Source: GWE2-40-63 sp041664345
Lineage (GTDB): Bacteria > Bacteroidota > Bacteroidia > Bacteroidales > SZUA-534
Assembly: GCA_041664345.1 (NCBI GenBank)
Contig: JBAYKX010000019.1
Coordinates: 1-64,000, forward strand
Direction: 5' to 3'
Length of the DNA: 64,000 bases
Part shown: piece after piece, positions 44,255 through 53,269 of the stretch
How positions within the stretch are numbered: the stretch's first letter is position 1
Layout of the letters: every line of letters begins with the position of its first letter
The notes under the pieces: generated by a model
What the model saw: the letters and a program-made list of their open reading frames with translations, nothing else
What the model was told of the DNA's origin: nothing
Database searches by the model: none
Position numbers and translations under genes: made by a program

Positions 44255-45553
44255 ATGAAGATAAAAAAAGTAGCCTTTACTACCTTAGGGTGCAAACTCA
44301 ATTTCTCAGAAACATCGGGAATTGCCCATCAATTTGAAGTGGCCGGTTTTGAACGTGTTGGAGAGGATGAATTGGCCGATGTTTTTGTAATTAACACGTG
44401 CACCGTTACTGAGTTAGCGAATAAAAAGAGTAAACAGGCTATTCGTAAAATTATAAATAAAAATCCATTAGCAACCATAGTTGCCGTTGGTTGCTATTCG
44501 CAATTAAAGCCCGATGAGGTGGCATCCATTGAAGGGGTTAATTTAGTGCTTGGTTCTGAAAACAAATTTCAAATATTGGAGGAACTTCAAAAACTGAACG
44601 GTAACAATGAACCCAAAATATTAATTGGTACAAATCAGCAAAAAGCATTTACCCCAACCTATTCATTTGGAGACAGAACCCGAAGCTTTTTAAAAGTTCA
44701 GGACGGATGTGATTATTATTGCTCATATTGCGCAATACCCAATGCAAGGGGTAGAAGTAGGAATAACTCTATTGCAGAAACGTTAGAAATTGCTGCTGAA
44801 ATTGTATCAAAAGGAGTAAAAGAAATTATATTAACTGGAGTAAATATTGGTGATTTTGGTAAAGCATCGGGTGAGAATTTTTTTAGTTTAATTCTTGCCT
44901 TAGAAAAATTACCTGGTTTGGAACGACTGAGAATTTCTTCCATAGAGCCAAATTTGTTAACCGATGAAATAGTGCAACTGGTTTCAAATTCACACATCGT
45001 ATTGCCACATTTCCACATTCCGCTCCAATGTGGAACCGATAATTTGCTTCGATTGATGAGACGCAGATATACCACTGTGCTATACCGAAAAAAAATTGAA
45101 ACCATAAAACGACTCATGCCCCACGCATGCATTGCTGCTGATGTGATAGTAGGAGTACCTGGTGAAACTGAAGATGAATTTGAAAAAACCTTACGTTTTA
45201 TTGATAGTATTGATATTTCGTATCTGCATGTATTTACCTATTCGGAGCGGGAAAATACCTTAGCCGTTAAAATGGAAAATCAAGTACCACTAAACATAAG
45301 AAAAGAACGAAGTAAACTAATGCATGATTTGGCTCTTAAAAAGCAAACCATTTTTCAGGAACAACATTTGGGTACCCTGCGTGAAGTGCTCTTTGAAGCT
45401 GAAGAAAACCAAAAAATAATGGGAGGATTTACCGATAATTACATTCGGGTTGAAGTTCCTTTTTCATTTAACCTGGTTAATACAATCCGCAAGGTGCAAC
45501 TAGTTAAAATAAATAGCCGCGGTAATGTTACCGGCAAATTAATTGAAATGTGA
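44255..45553 (+). CDS. mtaB: tRNA t6A37 methylthiotransferase
   Basis: MtaB is a radical SAM enzyme that adds a methylthio group to N6-threonylcarbamoyladenosine at position 37 of ANN-decoding tRNAs. The 432-residue protein has an N-terminal UPF0004 domain with Cys ligands (TLGCKLNFSE, INTCTVTELANKKS, AVGCYSQ), the radical SAM motif CDYYCSYCAIP and a C-terminal TRAM domain. VTELANKKSKQAIRK is the MtaB-specific form rather than MiaB or RimO. The inositol monophosphatase-like gene starts four bases after its stop, so the two form an operon. Confidence 0.93.
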   Translation: MKIKKVAFTTLGCKLNFSETSGIAHQFEVAGFERVGEDELADVFVINTCTVTELANKKSKQAIRKIINKNPLATIVAVGCYSQLKPDEVASIEGVNLVLGSENKFQILEELQKLNGNNEPKILIGTNQQKAFTPTYSFGDRTRSFLKVQDGCDYYCSYCAIPNARGRSRNNSIAETLEIAAEIVSKGVKEIILTGVNIGDFGKASGENFFSLILALEKLPGLERLRISSIEPNLLTDEIVQLVSNSHIVLPHFHIPLQCGTDNLLRLMRRRYTTVLYRKKIETIKRLMPHACIAADVIVGVPGETEDEFEKTLRFIDSIDISYLHVFTYSERENTLAVKMENQVPLNIRKERSKLMHDLALKKQTIFQEQHLGTLREVLFEAEENQKIMGGFTDNYIRVEVPFSFNLVNTIRKVQLVKINSRGNVTGKLIEM

Positions 45554-45556
45554 GGT

Positions 45557-46363
45557 ATGGATTATAAACTAATAACTTTAAAAGTTATCGATCTGGCAAA
45601 AATAGCCGGTACTTTTATTCTTGAACAGAGGAAGCAATTTACTGCCGATAGGATTGAAATAAAAGGAAAGCAGGATTTTGTGTCGTATGTTGATAAAGAA
45701 ACTGAAAAAATGCTGGTTTATGGACTTCGAACTATTATTCCTGGTTCCGGATTTATTGTTGAAGAGAAGACGGCCAATCACAGTAACGAAGAATTCATTT
45801 GGGTAGTTGATCCTTTAGATGGAACCACGAATTTCATTCATGGCATAACCCCTTTTGCCATTAGCATCGCTTTAATGCAGAATAATAAAACGGTAGTTGG
45901 TGTAATTTATGAATTGGGGCAAAAAGAAATCTTCTATTCATGGAAAGAAGCCGGGGTATATTGTAATGAAAAACTGGTTACGATATCCAAAGCAACTGCA
46001 ATTTCAGATGGATTAATTTCTACAGGATTTCATATCAATGACAACTCCCGATTAGAAGGTCAATTGCAAACGGTATTTGAAATAGTTAGTAATTCGCATG
46101 GCATACGCAGGCCAGGTTCTGCAGCTACCGATTTGGCTTATGTTGCAGCCGGTCGGTTCGATGGTTTTTTTGAATACGGATTAAGTCCTTGGGATGTTGC
46201 TGCTGGTGCTTTTTTGGTGGAGCAAGCGGGTGGAAAAGTATCAGATTATTCCGGTACCCAAAATTACCTGAATGGGCGCGAAATTATTGCCGGAACGCCC
46301 GGTGTACATGAAAACTTATTGCAACTGATACAGAAGAATTCGAATCAAGATGTAATTAAATAG
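45557..46363 (+). CDS. Inositol monophosphatase-family protein
   Basis: The 268-residue cytoplasmic phosphatase has the complete Mg2+ site: Glu residues in FIVEEKT (69-70), DPLDGTTN (85-92) and the second Asp in SPWDVAAGAFLVEQAGG. It belongs to the FIG superfamily (SuhB/CysQ/IMPase). The substrate could be inositol phosphate, PAP or another sugar phosphate; the sequence is most like the SuhB group. It is coupled to mtaB. The start is the ATG just after the mtaB stop. Confidence 0.9.
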   Translation: MDYKLITLKVIDLAKIAGTFILEQRKQFTADRIEIKGKQDFVSYVDKETEKMLVYGLRTIIPGSGFIVEEKTANHSNEEFIWVVDPLDGTTNFIHGITPFAISIALMQNNKTVVGVIYELGQKEIFYSWKEAGVYCNEKLVTISKATAISDGLISTGFHINDNSRLEGQLQTVFEIVSNSHGIRRPGSAATDLAYVAAGRFDGFFEYGLSPWDVAAGAFLVEQAGGKVSDYSGTQNYLNGREIIAGTPGVHENLLQLIQKNSNQDVIK

Positions 46364-46417
46364 CGGGTTTTAATACATATTGTTATAAATTTATACGGAA
46401 TATAAAATACTTACTTT

Positions 46418-47878
46418 ATGAATAAGGTCGTTTTTGCACTGATTTTAAGTCAGTTTTTGTTTTTGAATAAAAGTACAAAAGCTCAGGAAGTTGATGCATA
46501 TTTTTATTATGCTCCTTTTTATGTTCCCGGAAGCGGAACATATATAGAAACTTATTTGGCATTTGCCGGCCATTCAATGCGCTATTTGCTCAACACCGAT
46601 AACGTGTTACAGGCATCAGCAGAAGTTACCCTATTATTTAAAAATGATGCTGATATTGTTGAATACCGGAAATTTAAAGTAGTGAGCCCGGGTTTGCCGG
46701 ACACGACCTCAGTTTTTCCAAGTTTTATTGATCAACATCGAATCATGATTCCCGAGGGTGTTTATAACTTTGAATTAACTGTACACGATATTAATGCGCC
46801 CGATAGCATAAAACCCTTTGAATTGAGTGAGTTAATAACGGTTCATATTCCTCAGGATGAAATCGCATTCAGCGGAATTGAGCTCATTGAGAGGTATGAA
46901 GCAACTCAGAAACAAAACATTTTTGTAAAAAATGGTTATGAATGCATTCCTTATGTTTCTGATTTTTTTCCTAATCAGATAAACCAGATGAAATTTTATG
47001 CCGAGTTATATAATGCAGCTGCCAGTTTAGGTCCGTTGGAAGATTTTCTTTTTCAATTTCACATTGAAAGCAGCAATACCCATAAACCAATAAAAGAGTA
47101 TAGTTCCTTTCAAAAGCAAAAAGCCCAAAATGTAAATGTGGTTTTCAATGAAATTAATATATCAAAGTTACCTACGGGCAATTATTACTTGGTTGTTGAA
47201 GTAAGAGATCGTCAAAATAAACAGATTCTTGAAGCAAGGAAATTTTTTCAGCGGAAGAATAATTATGAGGCTACTCCAGTCAATGACATAGCAGCCATTG
47301 AGGTGCTGAATACATTTGCTGCAAAATATACTAACCGCGATACCCTCGCTATCTATTTAAGTTCACTACGTCCTATTTGCGATATAGCTGAGAACCGATT
47401 TATTGATAATCAGTTGGTTGCGGCCAATTTAAAATTGATGCAGCAATATTTTTATAGTTTTTGGCAAAAGAGGAATGAACTGAATCCGGAATTGGCTTGG
47501 AATGAATACCGTTTAAACCTAAATGTGGTAGAACAAAAATTCAGCAGCCAGCAAAAGCACGGTTTTGCTACCGATAGGGGAAGGGTTTATTTGCAATACG
47601 GACCGCCCAGTTCGGTAATTGAAGAAAAAAACGAACCGAATGCTTATCCCTACGAAATATGGCATTATTATAAAATAGCCGACCAAACCGATAGAAAATT
47701 TATTTTTTACAACAAAACCTTGCTCAGTCAGGATTATGAATTGTTGAATTCTACCATGAAAGGGGAGCTGAGCAATTCCTATTGGGAAAGTGAATTGTAT
47801 TCCCGTTCTGGAAATTGGGTTGAAAGTAACTTAAAAGCCAATAAAAGTAAGGCACGCGAATTATTTGAGGGAAAATAA
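46418..47878 (+). CDS. GWxTD-domain protein, exported
   Basis: The 486-residue protein has a signal peptide (LFLNKSTKAQ) and long beta-rich regions. Near the C-terminus lies the GWxTD-type signature as GFATDRGRVYLQYGPPSSVIEEKNEPNAYPYEIWHY, with Phe in place of the Trp. Such proteins are common in Bacteroidota and Acidobacteriota; their role is unknown and they are probably periplasmic. The stop abuts the start of the acyltransferase gene with no gap, so the two are translationally coupled. A shared envelope role is possible but inferred. Confidence 0.8.
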   Translation: MNKVVFALILSQFLFLNKSTKAQEVDAYFYYAPFYVPGSGTYIETYLAFAGHSMRYLLNTDNVLQASAEVTLLFKNDADIVEYRKFKVVSPGLPDTTSVFPSFIDQHRIMIPEGVYNFELTVHDINAPDSIKPFELSELITVHIPQDEIAFSGIELIERYEATQKQNIFVKNGYECIPYVSDFFPNQINQMKFYAELYNAAASLGPLEDFLFQFHIESSNTHKPIKEYSSFQKQKAQNVNVVFNEINISKLPTGNYYLVVEVRDRQNKQILEARKFFQRKNNYEATPVNDIAAIEVLNTFAAKYTNRDTLAIYLSSLRPICDIAENRFIDNQLVAANLKLMQQYFYSFWQKRNELNPELAWNEYRLNLNVVEQKFSSQQKHGFATDRGRVYLQYGPPSSVIEEKNEPNAYPYEIWHYYKIADQTDRKFIFYNKTLLSQDYELLNSTMKGELSNSYWESELYSRSGNWVESNLKANKSKARELFEGK

Positions 47879-48766
47879 ATGACAACGGTTCAACGAATCC
47901 GATATATTCTGGTATTGGCAACGTTTAGGTTGCTTACACTTTTGCCCTTAAAACTGCTGTTTTTAATTTCAGAACTCATTACTTTTATTGTTTACCGTTC
48001 AATTGGTTACCGGAAGCAGGTAGTGTTGTCAAATATTCAGAATTCCTTTCCCGATTTTACCACAGAAAAAGTAAAATTTGTGGCTCGGAAATATTACCGG
48101 CACTTATCGGTGATGATGGTGGAGAATATTTATCTGCGGTTTGTTTCCGAAAAAAACTTCCAGAAGATGCTGATTCTTGATGATTCTTCAATTTTCGATA
48201 TTTTTTGGAAGCAAAAGAAAAGCATTATCGTAATGATGGGGCATTTTGGTAATTGGGAATTTGGTGCCGGACTTATACGGCTACTTCCATTCAAAGGTGC
48301 TGCCGTTTATAAACAGTTGTCGGATCCGGTATTCGATAAAATATATTTTGATATAAGAAGCCGCTTAGGGGTTGAACCGATTGAAATGAAAGAAGTTTTC
48401 AGAAAAGTTCATCAAATAGCTCAAGAGCCAAAACCTACTATTCTATTCATGGTAGCCGATCAAGCACCATCAAATAGTGAATCGCAGCAATGGCTAACGT
48501 TTCTAAATCAGGAAACCAGTGTTTTTTCCGGATCGGAAAAATTAGCTAAAAAGTTTGATATGCCGGTGATATTCATAAAGCTCATGCGGGTGAAAAAGGG
48601 AACTTACCGGGTTATTCCTACGTTAATTACTGCTAATCCAAAAGAAACCATGCCTTTTGAGATAACCAAAACCTATTATGAATTGCTTGAAGAATCGATA
48701 GTTGACGCTCCGCGATTCTGGTTGTGGTCGCATCGCAGGTGGAAGCATCAGCGATTTACTGCTTGA
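47879..48766 (+). CDS. Lipid A biosynthesis-type acyltransferase (LpxL/HtrB family)
   Basis: The 295-residue inner-membrane protein has one N-terminal hydrophobic helix and the acyltransferase motif H122-F-G-N-W-E127 with the catalytic His-x4-Glu pair, then GAAVYKQLSDPVFDKI and FMVADQAPSNSE as in late acyltransferases. It should attach a secondary acyl chain to lipid A. Bacteroidota often make penta- or tetra-acylated lipid A with such an enzyme. The ATG directly follows the TAA of the GWxTD gene. A GT2 gene lies downstream. Confidence 0.9.
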   Translation: MTTVQRIRYILVLATFRLLTLLPLKLLFLISELITFIVYRSIGYRKQVVLSNIQNSFPDFTTEKVKFVARKYYRHLSVMMVENIYLRFVSEKNFQKMLILDDSSIFDIFWKQKKSIIVMMGHFGNWEFGAGLIRLLPFKGAAVYKQLSDPVFDKIYFDIRSRLGVEPIEMKEVFRKVHQIAQEPKPTILFMVADQAPSNSESQQWLTFLNQETSVFSGSEKLAKKFDMPVIFIKLMRVKKGTYRVIPTLITANPKETMPFEITKTYYELLEESIVDAPRFWLWSHRRWKHQRFTA

Positions 48767-48854
48767 TAACTCATGGCAAAGATTAGCAAATTGATTTGAA
48801 ACCAATAGAAAAAATGTACTTTTAAGGCTTGTTTAAAATTCAAAAACATGATGA

Positions 48855-49889
48855 ATGGCTAAAGTTGCAATTGTAATCCTAAACTGGAATGGAAAGCATT
48901 ATCTGGAAAAATATTTACCCTCGGTAACTAATTTTTCAGTTGGAGAAGGTATTGAAATATGGATTGCTGACAACGGCTCGACCGATGATAGCCTTGTTTT
49001 TTTGAAAAACAACTATCCACAAATAAAAATACTGGCATTTGAAATGAATTATGGATTTACAGGTGGATATAACAAAGCATTAGCACTTATTAAGGCAGAA
49101 TATTATGTTTTGCTGAATTCCGATATTGAAGTTACTGAAAACTGGATTGAGCCCATTATTACCTACATGGATACCCATTTGAAGGTTGCGGCTGCAATGC
49201 CTAAAATACGCTCCTACCATGAAAAAAACATGTTTGAATATTCAGGAGCAGCCGGTGGTTTTATCGATAAATTAGGATTTCCATTTTGCCGGGGACGTAT
49301 TTTGAGCGAAATTGAGGAAGATTTGGGGCAATATGACGATGCAAAAGAAATTTTTTGGGCTACCGGAGCTTGTATGTTTGTTCGTGCTAAATTGTATCAA
49401 GAATTGGGTGGACTTGATGAAGATTTTTTTGCCCACATGGAAGAAATTGATTTATGCTGGCGATTTAAAAACAATGGATTTAAAATAATGTACCTGCCAC
49501 AATCCTTGGTTTATCATGTGGGAGGGGGAACGTTGCCAAACAACAATCCACGCAAGCTTTTTTATAATTATAGAAACAACTTATTCCTGCTTTACAAAAA
49601 TATCCCCAGTGGCTCATTCCGGTGGATTCTTTTTTTTAGGTTGATAGTTGATGGGGCATCAGCAATTATGTATTTATTGCAAGGTAAATTTTCGTTTTTT
49701 TTAGCGGTTCCAAAAGCCCATTTTGCATTTTATAAATCGTTAGGTAAATTCCGTATCAAGCGGAAAGAGATAAAAAAACACCGTATGTTAATTAAGCATC
49801 CTCAAATTTTTCAGCAAAGTATTATCTTTTCCTACTTTGTTCGCAAAACCCGAAAATTCAATCAATTGAGCCCTAAAGGATGGAACTAA
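48855..49889 (+). CDS. GT2-family glycosyltransferase
   Basis: The 344-residue protein has the GT-A fold start VAIVILNWNGKHYLEKYLPSV, the nucleotide-sugar Asp in WIADNGSTDDS, a D-x-D-like NSDIEV, the HMEEIDLCWRFKNNGF motif (ED-type catalytic region) and a C-terminal hydrophobic tail (FRWILFFRLIVDGASAIMYLLQG) that would anchor it to the membrane. The sequence resembles rhamnosyl-type or O-antigen transferases of Bacteroidota. Acceptor and donor are not known. It is on the same strand as the acyltransferase gene, 88 bp away, so a role in LPS or surface glycan assembly is likely. Confidence 0.88.
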   Translation: MAKVAIVILNWNGKHYLEKYLPSVTNFSVGEGIEIWIADNGSTDDSLVFLKNNYPQIKILAFEMNYGFTGGYNKALALIKAEYYVLLNSDIEVTENWIEPIITYMDTHLKVAAAMPKIRSYHEKNMFEYSGAAGGFIDKLGFPFCRGRILSEIEEDLGQYDDAKEIFWATGACMFVRAKLYQELGGLDEDFFAHMEEIDLCWRFKNNGFKIMYLPQSLVYHVGGGTLPNNNPRKLFYNYRNNLFLLYKNIPSGSFRWILFFRLIVDGASAIMYLLQGKFSFFLAVPKAHFAFYKSLGKFRIKRKEIKKHRMLIKHPQIFQQSIIFSYFVRKTRKFNQLSPKGWN

Positions 49890-49972
49890 TTCCATTTTCC
49901 TTAAAAAAATTCTATGTTATTTATCAGTCGGCAACGTGTTATAAAAGCAATATTTTGCGAAAAATAGATTTG

Positions 49973-49980
49973 TAACTTTG
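49973..49980 (+). promoter_or_regulatory. -7 element for proline dehydrogenase
   Basis: TAACTTTG is an exact TAnnTTTG match, 51 nt before the ATG. The upstream TTG (49955-49957) is 15 nt away, a little short. Confidence 0.45.
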
Positions 49981-50031
49981 GGCGTTTTATCGAACACCGT
50001 AAAGTGCTAATAACAAGTAAATCTAACTGAC

Positions 50032-50943
50032 ATGTTTAACAAAATGATTGCAGCCATGCTGCCCTATATGCCAAAAAAAATGATTTGGATTTTTTCCAAG
50101 CGTTACATTGCCGGCGAAACAATAAATGATGCTATAAAAGCATCAAAAGAATTGAATAAGAAGGGAATGGTGGTTACCCTTGATATTCTGGGAGAGTTTA
50201 TTAAGAATTTAAACGAAGCTGAAAAAAACCGGGATGAATACCTGAATCTTATTGATGTGATTGAAAAGGAGGGAATTCAAGGGAACTATTCTGTAAAACC
50301 AACCATGTTTGGCTTGTTGCTTGATGAAGATATTTGTTTTCAACACATTCGAGCCATTGTAGCAAAAGCAGCATCGTATAACAATTTTATTAGGGTTGAT
50401 ATGGAAGACTCGCCCTGTACAACCAAAACCATTAATTTATATCGCAAACTAAAAGCCGAATTTCCAAAGAACTGTGGATTAGTGGTTCAAGCATACATGA
50501 AACGTACGTTGCAGGATATAACCGATTTATTAGATATTCACAGCAATGAAAACCCAATAAACTACCGGTTGTGCAAAGGTATTTATGTGGAACCTGCTGC
50601 AATTGCCTACAAAAAATATGACGAAATAAATGAGAACTATCTGAAAGATTTAGAGTTCATGTTCCAAAAAGGAATTTATCCCGCAATTGCAACCCATGAT
50701 AAACCGTTAATAGAAGGTGCTTATAAATTAATCGAAAAGTATAAGGTTCCCAAGGACAGATATGAGTTTCAGATGCTTTACGGAGTTACACCTGAATTGC
50801 GCCAAACTATAGTAGATGCTGGACATAAAGTTCGTGTATATGTTCCTTTTGGTAAACAATGGTTTGGTTATTCAACCCGCCGGCTAAAAGAAAATCCGAA
50901 AATGGCAAGTCATATTATAAAAGCACTTTTTATAAGAGGATAA
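50032..50943 (+). CDS. Proline dehydrogenase
   Basis: The 303-residue FAD enzyme oxidises proline to pyrroline-5-carboxylate and passes electrons to the membrane quinone pool. The (beta-alpha)8 barrel is shown by LVVQAYMKRTLQD and LCKGIYVEP, and the substrate and FAD end is complete: YEFQMLYGV followed by VRVYVPFGKQWFGYSTRRLKENP. It is of the short PutA/FadM-type form (monofunctional ProDH). No P5C dehydrogenase is next to it. A strong terminator follows. Confidence 0.92.
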   Translation: MFNKMIAAMLPYMPKKMIWIFSKRYIAGETINDAIKASKELNKKGMVVTLDILGEFIKNLNEAEKNRDEYLNLIDVIEKEGIQGNYSVKPTMFGLLLDEDICFQHIRAIVAKAASYNNFIRVDMEDSPCTTKTINLYRKLKAEFPKNCGLVVQAYMKRTLQDITDLLDIHSNENPINYRLCKGIYVEPAAIAYKKYDEINENYLKDLEFMFQKGIYPAIATHDKPLIEGAYKLIEKYKVPKDRYEFQMLYGVTPELRQTIVDAGHKVRVYVPFGKQWFGYSTRRLKENPKMASHIIKALFIRG

Positions 50944-50965
50944 ACTACCGTTACTCAGTGAGGAG

Positions 50966-51000
50966 CCACATTATTTTTCGAATAGTGTGGATTTTTTTTT
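50966..51000 (+). terminator. Terminator after proline dehydrogenase
   Basis: CCACATTATT (50966-50975) pairs with AATAGTGTGG (50981-50990), with one G-U, followed by a run of at least nine T residues. Confidence 0.85.
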
Positions 51001-51150
51001 ATCACCTCACCACTTTCGAGTTTTATTTTTCCGATTTGTTATTATTGTTAGGAATGTATTTAAATTAGTTTGCTTAAATTCACTAGCATAAACGATTAAA
51101 ACTTTTCAAATTGAGTTTTAATTGAAACTGTTGATAATAATTTAAAAATT

Positions 51151-52539
51151 ATGGAAAGCAGTAACGAAAAGAAGCTTTTAAATAAAGGTATCCGGGCTTT
51201 TTTTGTAGTTTTTACTTCAGTGGTTACCATCGGACTTTTTAGTGATATTTTACTTAAACAAAATTTACTTAAGGTCATTGATATCCTCAATTATGTAGGG
51301 ATAGTTATTAATTCCATCGTTTTATTAGGCTATTTTAAAAAGATATTGGATGTTCGGGTTGGTTTTGCCCTAGTTGCTTATTTTCTGGTATTAAATTCCT
51401 TTATTTCATCAACACTCAATATGTTATTACCCAATGGGTTGGAAATTTTTATGCGGGATTCTATTTTTTTAATTGTACTCATTGTTTTTAGTGCTTTCAT
51501 AATTGGACGTCTCCATGCTTTACTGTTAAGTGCTATTTACATTAGTTATTTAGTGGCTTATACCTTTATTAGTAACAGCCCATTTTTATTAGCTAATTTT
51601 TCACTCATTGCATTTATTTATATAATGCTGGGTTTAATGCTCTACTTTTTAAAAACAGTTTTTGATTCAAAGATGAATGAAACGGAGCAATTACTTTCTC
51701 TTTTGAAGAATAGGAACGAAAATATTGAAAACCAAAATATAGTTTTAAAAGAACAGTCTTTTGAATTATTGACTTTAAACGATGCATTGACAAGTAAAAA
51801 AGAACTTTTGGATGTCCAAAAGGAAGAATTACAAAAAGTTAATGTAACCAAAGACAAGCTTTTCTCGATAGTAGCTCATGATTTAAAAGATTTAGTCAGT
51901 TCAATACATGGTTCTTCAATTTATTTGGAAGATAAGTTCATTGATATGGATGATTTGAAAAAATATCAATTCATTTCAATTATAAATGAAAGTACGCAAA
52001 AACTATCTGAATTATTAGAAAACTTGCTGCAATGGAGCCGAACGCAATCAAATAAAATAAGCTTTAACAAAGATAAATTGAGTTTATACCGTGTGGTTAA
52101 TAAAGTAATTGAGCCAAATAAAATGAGGATGGAAGATAAAAATATTACCCTAATTAACACCATTCCAAAAGATTCATTTACCGAAGGCGATGCTCAATTG
52201 TTGTTTATTATTTTCCATAATCTAATAAGTAATGCCATTAAGTTTACTTCATCGGGTGGAACCATTGAAGTTGTATTGACTGATTTTGCCGATCATCAGT
52301 TAGTTGAGGTAAAAGATGATGGAATAGGAATGGAAAGTGAAAAATACGATTCCATATTTGAACTACAACCGGGAGAAAACCAAATTGGAACCACTGGTGA
52401 AAAAGGGACTGGACTTGGTTTGACTTTGTGTAAAGAATTTGTAGAAATGCATGGAGGCAAAATAGGAGCTAAGCCTAATTCAGATAAAGGGTCAATTTTT
52501 TGGTTTGTTTTACCTAAACAGGATTCTCAGAACCAATGA
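51151..52539 (+). CDS. Membrane sensor histidine kinase
   Basis: The 462-residue protein has about six transmembrane helices in the first 170 residues, a coiled coil (about 178-235), a HisKA domain with phospho-acceptor H243 in SIVAHDLKDLVSS, and a HATPase_c domain with N-box FHNLISNAIKFTSSGG, G1 VKDDGIGM and G2 GEKGTGLGLTLCKEFVEMHGG. It lacks PAS or receiver domains. No response regulator gene adjoins it, so it is an orphan kinase. The polytopic sensor may detect a membrane signal. It converges with the thioredoxin-like gene. Confidence 0.92.
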   Translation: MESSNEKKLLNKGIRAFFVVFTSVVTIGLFSDILLKQNLLKVIDILNYVGIVINSIVLLGYFKKILDVRVGFALVAYFLVLNSFISSTLNMLLPNGLEIFMRDSIFLIVLIVFSAFIIGRLHALLLSAIYISYLVAYTFISNSPFLLANFSLIAFIYIMLGLMLYFLKTVFDSKMNETEQLLSLLKNRNENIENQNIVLKEQSFELLTLNDALTSKKELLDVQKEELQKVNVTKDKLFSIVAHDLKDLVSSIHGSSIYLEDKFIDMDDLKKYQFISIINESTQKLSELLENLLQWSRTQSNKISFNKDKLSLYRVVNKVIEPNKMRMEDKNITLINTIPKDSFTEGDAQLLFIIFHNLISNAIKFTSSGGTIEVVLTDFADHQLVEVKDDGIGMESEKYDSIFELQPGENQIGTTGEKGTGLGLTLCKEFVEMHGGKIGAKPNSDKGSIFWFVLPKQDSQNQ

Positions 52540-52546
52540 AAATAGG

Positions 52547-53080
52547 TTATTGTTGGTTACCACTTTTAAAGCTAGTACTATATTTCTGAAAATCAACATT
52601 TTTTTCGTATAACGAATTCCAGATATAAATTAACAACGGCTCCATTTGTTCCGGTTTTTGATATCCGGGAACGGCAGTAATCAACTGATTTTTTTCGTTC
52701 ATAAATACAATGGAAGGGTACGATAGTTTACCGTTCAATAAAGCTACTGCCAGTTGATGAACCGGACGACTTCCTTGTCCATCATTAATAAAGGTATGCC
52801 CTTCAAAGGTTATCGGTTCTTTCGATTCGGCATTAAACTTAACCGGATAGTATTTTTCACTAAGAATTTTCGCAATCAACGGGTTCTGAAAAGTTTCCTT
52901 ATCCATTACCTTGCACCAGCCGCACCAATCAGTATAAACATCAATAATAATTTTACGGGGAGCTTTTTGGTTTAATGTTACGGCTTCCTGAAAAGTGTAC
53001 CATTTAACTTCCTGTGCCATTGTGGTATAAACCGATAGGGAAAATAACCCAATGACTATGAATAATTTTATTGCTTGCAT
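52547..53080 (-). CDS. Periplasmic thioredoxin-like protein
   Basis: The 177-residue protein has a signal peptide (SLSVYTTMAQ) and a thioredoxin fold of the DsbD-gamma/DUF255 type with redox motif WCGWCKVMDKETFQN. The motif YPVKFNAESKEPITFEGHTF and cis-Pro region YPSIVFMNEKNQ are in place. It probably carries out disulfide reduction in the periplasm. The partner reductant (DsbD or CcdA) is not in the window. It converges on the kinase gene with a 7-bp gap. Confidence 0.88.
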   Translation of the reverse strand: MQAIKLFIVIGLFSLSVYTTMAQEVKWYTFQEAVTLNQKAPRKIIIDVYTDWCGWCKVMDKETFQNPLIAKILSEKYYPVKFNAESKEPITFEGHTFINDGQGSRPVHQLAVALLNGKLSYPSIVFMNEKNQLITAVPGYQKPEQMEPLLIYIWNSLYEKNVDFQKYSTSFKSGNQQ

Positions 53081-53269
53081 AATTGTAATTTTTCAAGTGG
53101 TAAAGAAAATGTATTTATTAGTAACAAACAACTCAAAAATAGGTTACCAAAAAACAAGAGGCCCTGAATTCGATGGTATCAAATAACTTTTTAAAATGAA
53201 TTACTTATTGGATATTATTGTCTTTATTGCTTAAATTTGGGGTTATGTATATAATTCATTTTCAAATTT

